In this document: positions 7,268 to 9,257 of the stretch, one piece after another | Layout: each line of letters opens with the position of its first letter | How positions within the stretch are numbered: position 1 is the stretch's first letter | From: Candidatus Omnitrophota bacterium | GTDB lineage: Bacteria > Omnitrophota > Gorgyraeia > Gygaellales > UBA12090 | Direction of reading: 5' to 3' | Assembly (NCBI GenBank): GCA_003510525.1 | Contig: DOMD01000004.1 | Coordinates: 30,416 to 39,672, forward strand | DNA length: 9,257 nucleotides | The notes under the pieces: model-generated | Seen by the model: only the letters and a program-made list of their open reading frames with translations | What the model was told of the DNA's origin: nothing | Database searches by the model: none | Program-made: the position numbers and the translations under genes

Positions 7268-7291
7268 GGGCGGTTCGCGAACAGCCCCTAC
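7264..7291 (+). repeat. 28-bp GTAGGGGC palindrome overlapping the ileS stop codon
   Basis: GTAGGGGC (7264-7271) and GCCCCTAC (7284-7291) are perfect inverted repeats. Inside them GTT (7273-7275) pairs with AAC (7280-7282) around CGCG, with one G/A mismatch. The TAG stop of ileS is bases 2-4 of the repeat. From memory, GTAGGGGCGNNNC...GCCCCTAC palindromes are dispersed in many bacterial genomes, so this is probably a REP-like unit. It may also fold in RNA as a processing or attenuation hairpin, but no T-run follows. Confidence 0.8.
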
Positions 7292-7296
7292 TTAAT

Positions 7297-7301
7297 GGAG
7301 G
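7297..7301 (+). promoter_or_regulatory. Strong ribosome binding site of the DksA/TraR-like gene
   Basis: GGAGG lies 9 bases before ATG 7311, directly after the palindrome at 7264-7291. It confirms the start and contrasts with ileS, lspA and lgt, where no such site is visible. Confidence 0.8.
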
Positions 7302-7310
7302 ATAATTATT

Positions 7311-7694
7311 ATGGCCAAGATGCTCAAGAAAGAAACGCAGAAGTACCGTCAGATTTTGTTGAAGATTAAAGAAAGGATAAGCGACGATATCAAGCATATT
7401 TCTGAGGACACCTTAAAAAAATCCCCGAAAGAGGCCACCGGAGATATTTCAGGATATACTCTGCACATGGCTGATTTGGCTACTGATTCTTACGATAGGG
7501 AATTTTCTTTAGGGTTGGCCTCTAATGACCGGGATTTACTCGCGCAGATTAATGATGCCTTAAAAAAAATGGAAGAGGGAAAATTTGGCGCCTGTCAGGA
7601 ATGCGGTAAGCCGATTTCTAAGACCCGGCTTAAAGCCATTCCTTTTGCCGCCTGTTGTCTCAAATGCCAGGAAGTTCAGGAAAAATCCCGCTAA
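7311..7694 (+). CDS. DksA/TraR-family C4 zinc-finger regulator
   Basis: The 127-residue protein has a Lys/Glu-rich helical first half that should form the family's coiled coil. The spacer with D55 and D59 and the stretch DREFSLGLASNDRDLL resemble the DksA region EEEFSLELRNRDR. A zinc finger follows with C95, C98, C116 and C119 (CxxC-17-CxxC) and the typical KxRLKAIPFAACCLKC segment. Family members insert into the RNA polymerase secondary channel and alter initiation, in E. coli together with ppGpp. The tip acids do not align exactly with the DxxDxA tip of E. coli DksA, so ppGpp synergy cannot be assumed. It could equally be named TraR- or YocK-like. The gene sits between ileS and lspA, a position I believe recurs in several phyla. 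Confidence 0.88.
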   Translation: MAKMLKKETQKYRQILLKIKERISDDIKHISEDTLKKSPKEATGDISGYTLHMADLATDSYDREFSLGLASNDRDLLAQINDALKKMEEGKFGACQECGKPISKTRLKAIPFAACCLKCQEVQEKSR

Positions 7695-7704
7695 TCCAGA
7701 AGGA

Positions 7705-7735
7705 TAGACTTTTCCTTCTATTCAGGAAAGGTCTA
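7705..7735 (+). repeat. 12-bp stem hairpin after the DksA/TraR-like gene
   Basis: TAGACTTTTCCT (7705-7716) pairs with AGGAAAGGTCTA (7724-7735) with a single G-U pair and a 7-base loop. It starts 10 bases after the stop at 7694. It may be a transcription or RNA-stability element; a T-run is lacking on the right side, so a classical terminator is doubtful. It is the first of at least two hairpins in this spacer. Confidence 0.65.
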
Positions 7736-7736
7736 A

Positions 7737-7789
7737 ACCCAAAAATACGCCTGTGGTTCGACTTCGCTCACCATAAATCGGGTTTGGGT
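7737..7789 (+). repeat. Nested inverted repeat with TTCGACTTCGCTCACC core before lspA
   Basis: An outer arm ACCCAAA (7737-7743) pairs with TTTGGGT (7783-7789); AAACCC (7735-7740) with GGGTTT (7780-7785) is an alternative register. Inside, TGTGGT (7752-7757) pairs with ACCATA (7770-7775) around a TTCGACTTCGCTC core. Sequences like TGGTTCGACTTCGCTCACC occur as dispersed palindromic repeats in many environmental genomes, from memory. With the hairpin at 7705-7735 it fills most of the 111-base spacer, in which I see no gene. Confidence 0.55.
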
Positions 7790-7805
7790 AAATCCATATA
7801 TCTAT

Positions 7806-8249
7806 ATGTTATGGTGTGTGTTAGTTGCAACCTTTATCCTTGATCAACTGAGCAAGTTTTATATCTGCCGCGGCTTATCCTTAGGCCAGTCCGTCCCCGT
7901 ATTTAAGGATATATTCCACCTTTCCTTAGTCTATAATACCGGAAGCGTATTCGGTTTATTCCGGGGCAAAAACAGCCTTTTAATTATCTTCTCTTTAGGC
8001 ATAATTTCTTTTATTTTCCGGGATTATTTTTTAAATAAACACAGTTATGTTTTTAAAAAGCGGCTGGCTTTATATCTGATTTTGGGAGGGGCGCTGGGAA
8101 ATCTTTTAGACCGCCTGCGCTTAGGCTATATCGTCGATTTTCTGGATTTTCGCGTCTGGCCGGTTTTTAATCTGGCTGATTCCGCCATCACCATCGGGGT
8201 TTTCTTGTTAGCCATAGATCTATTAGTTCATAAATCTCATACAAGTTGA
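7806..8249 (+). CDS. lspA: Lipoprotein signal peptidase (signal peptidase II)
   Basis: LspA is an inner-membrane aspartyl protease that cuts the signal peptide from prolipoproteins after Lgt has added diacylglycerol. The 147-residue protein has the expected four hydrophobic segments and motifs: LDQLSK (12-17), YNTGSVFG (43-50), GGALGNLLDR (94-103), the catalytic D111 in IVDFLDF and the catalytic D125 in FNLADSAITIG. NTGSVFG differs slightly from the usual NxGAAFG. ATG 7806 gives the normal dozen residues before DQ; no Shine-Dalgarno is visible, and the sequence before it is AT-rich (CATATATCTAT). It is followed by lgt, the preceding step of the same pathway. The TGA stop lies in the first bases of a repeat. 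Confidence 0.95.
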   Translation: MLWCVLVATFILDQLSKFYICRGLSLGQSVPVFKDIFHLSLVYNTGSVFGLFRGKNSLLIIFSLGIISFIFRDYFLNKHSYVFKKRLALYLILGGALGNLLDRLRLGYIVDFLDFRVWPVFNLADSAITIGVFLLAIDLLVHKSHTS

Positions 8250-8287
8250 GTTTATAGAGTTAAGAACTCAATAAACTCAATAAACTC
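8247..8287 (+). repeat. GAGTTTAT inverted repeat with extra AATAAACTC unit between lspA and lgt
   Basis: GAGTTTATAGAGTT (8248-8261) and AACTCAATAAACTC (8265-8278) are inverted repeats with 13 of 14 positions matching and a 3-base loop. A further AATAAACTC (8279-8287) repeats the right arm with a 9-base period. The TGA stop of lspA (8247-8249) overlaps the left arm, and the right arm ends 3 bases before the lgt ATG, leaving no room for a ribosome binding site. This looks like a small repeat settled in the spacer; it may act as an RNA hairpin. Confidence 0.75.
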
Positions 8288-8290
8288 GAA

Positions 8291-9028
8291 ATGTATCCCA
8301 TTCTCTTTAAGTTCGGTTTTCTCCAGATCTATAGCTACGGGCTGATGGTGGCTTTGGCGTTTTGGGTTTCGGTGTCCTTATTAGCCAGACGTGGTTATGT
8401 CTTGGGTTTAGGCCGGGATTTTTTCTGGAACTTATCCTTTTGGGCTTTAAGCGGAGGGATCCTGGGCGGCCGGCTTATGTATGTTCTCCTGAACCTTGAT
8501 TTTTTCTTAAAGGATCCCTTAGAGATATTTAAGCTTTGGCATGGCGGGTTAGTTTGGTATGGAGGATTTATCGCCGGGTTATTATCCGCGGTTTTTTATT
8601 TGAAGCGTAATAACGCTCCCATACTTAAGACTCTGGATTTAGCCGCGCCATTTATCGCTTTAGCCCATTCTATCGGAAGAATAGGCTGTTTTTTAAACGG
8701 ATGTTGTTACGGAAGGCCGGTTTCCTGGGGGGTATATTTTCCGCAGCATTATGAGCGCCTTATCCCGGCCCAGCTAATTTCTTCTATTGACCTTCTGGCC
8801 ATCTTTATAATTCTAAGGTTTTTAGAAGAAAGGCCGCATCGGCCAGGCTCTATCGTGGTCTATTATCTGCTTTTTTCCTCGCTGGAGCGCTTCCTGGCGG
8901 AATTCCTGCGCGATGACTCAGCGCGAAACTTTTTCGGCTTGACCATATTTCAGTTAATCAGCATAGTTATTTTCATTAGCGCGGTAATTTTATGGTTTAC
9001 AACTTTACGGTTTCCCAGGAAGACTTAG
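8291..9028 (+). CDS. lgt: Phosphatidylglycerol--prolipoprotein diacylglyceryl transferase
   Basis: Lgt transfers diacylglycerol from phosphatidylglycerol to the lipobox cysteine of prolipoproteins in the inner membrane, the step before LspA. The 245-residue protein has about seven hydrophobic segments and the family signatures: FGFLQIYSYGLM near the N-terminus, GGILGGRLMYVL (55-66), WHGGLVWYGGF (83-93), the signature HSIGRIGCFLNGCCYG (126-141) with essential R130 and N136, RLIPAQL, and ERFLAEFLR (199-207), whose Arg corresponds to a catalytic Arg of E. coli Lgt. E. coli has a His in the FHGG position where this protein has WYGG, a variation also found in other bacteria. The start fits the family though no Shine-Dalgarno is visible. 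The 3' end overlaps the next gene by 37 bases. Confidence 0.96.
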   Translation: MYPILFKFGFLQIYSYGLMVALAFWVSVSLLARRGYVLGLGRDFFWNLSFWALSGGILGGRLMYVLLNLDFFLKDPLEIFKLWHGGLVWYGGFIAGLLSAVFYLKRNNAPILKTLDLAAPFIALAHSIGRIGCFLNGCCYGRPVSWGVYFPQHYERLIPAQLISSIDLLAIFIILRFLEERPHRPGSIVVYYLLFSSLERFLAEFLRDDSARNFFGLTIFQLISIVIFISAVILWFTTLRFPRKT

Positions 9029-9257
9029 GTAAGCGGATTGATGTGTTTTTGACCGATAAACTCAAAGACAACCATTCCCGCACCTTTATTCAACGCCTCA
9101 TCCTTAATAAAGATATTCTTTTAAATGGCCGGGCGGTTAAGCCCAATCAGAAGCTTAATCTTAGCGATACTATTCAGGTTACAGTTCCTGAAAGTGCCGC
9201 TCATCAGATAAATCCCGAAGATATAAAGTTGAAGGTAATCTACGAAGACGATGATAT
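8992..9257 (+). CDS. rluD: RluA-family ribosomal large-subunit pseudouridine synthase, S4 domain (3' truncated)
   Basis: From ATG 8992 an open frame of 88 codons runs off the window. It reads MVYNFTVSQEDLGKRIDVFL and continues with SRTFIQRLI, ILLNGRAVKPNQKL, SDTIQVTVPE, then NPEDIKLKVIYEDDD. This is the S4 RNA-binding domain followed by the PEDI-L-x-YEDDD linker that leads into the RluA/RluD catalytic domain. The family isomerises uridines to pseudouridine in 23S rRNA; the catalytic Asp lies beyond the window, so RluD rather than RluA/RluC is a best guess. The start overlaps lgt by 37 bases in another frame, which implies translational coupling. The ATG is the one giving the normal N-terminus, and the purine stretch before it is weak. 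Confidence 0.88.
   Translation, partial: MVYNFTVSQEDLGKRIDVFLTDKLKDNHSRTFIQRLILNKDILLNGRAVKPNQKLNLSDTIQVTVPESAAHQINPEDIKLKVIYEDDD

Noticed and set aside
7655..7843. A 62-codon open frame overlapping the DksA/TraR-like gene end and the lspA start
   Set aside because: It runs out of frame through the zinc-finger codons and the repeat-filled spacer, has no recognisable protein features, and overlaps two clear genes.
1..9257. A hidden new defence, mobile or biosynthetic system
   Set aside because: Every open frame of note belongs to a recognised housekeeping or signalling family, no tRNA, integrase, transposase or CRISPR repeats are visible, and the spacers are too short for further genes.

Overview
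The window is a compact, mostly co-directional stretch of bacterial chromosome. All ten genes lie on the + strand and no gap exceeds about 112 bases. Nothing in it is plasmid-, phage- or defence-like. The gene mix (lipoprotein maturation by Lgt and LspA, a DksA/TraR-type regulator, a GGDEF plus HD-GYP signalling protein) suggests a Gram-negative-type, probably uncultured bacterium. The general look resembles environmental genomes of the Omnitrophota/PVC area, but that is an impression from memory and no marker here proves it.

Layout. Positions 1-1856 hold a signalling pair: the truncated end of a receiver-GGDEF-HD-GYP protein (cyclic-di-GMP turnover) and a stand-alone NarL-like receiver. Positions 1863-4405 hold yggS (PLP homeostasis), proC (proline biosynthesis) and mtnP (methylthioadenosine phosphorylase); yggS has its own candidate promoter and a strong ribosome binding site before a TTG start. 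Positions 4508-9257 hold ileS, a DksA/TraR-like zinc-finger gene, lspA, lgt and the first 88 codons of an rluD-like pseudouridine synthase. This last group joins translation (ileS, rluD), transcription control (DksA-like) and two enzymes of lipoprotein maturation; rluD overlaps the end of lgt by 37 bases.

The least ordinary part is what lies between the genes. Nearly every spacer from yggS onward carries an inverted repeat, each of a different sequence type: competing hairpins before proC, a 93-base imperfect palindrome with CGCAAAG/GACGCGAA arms before ileS, a GTAGGGGC palindrome after ileS, a composite set of hairpins before lspA, and an AATAAACTC-type inverted repeat before lgt. Two of them supply the stop codon of the upstream gene, and two sit where the ribosome binding site of the next gene should be. 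A degenerate 7-bp tandem repeat also lies inside yggS. These look like dispersed small repeats settled at gene ends, possibly acting as RNA processing or termination signals.

I found no convincing new multi-gene system. The points worth following are the repeats, the insertion in ProC, the GYS variant of the HD-GYP motif, and the yggS promoter/leader arrangement.
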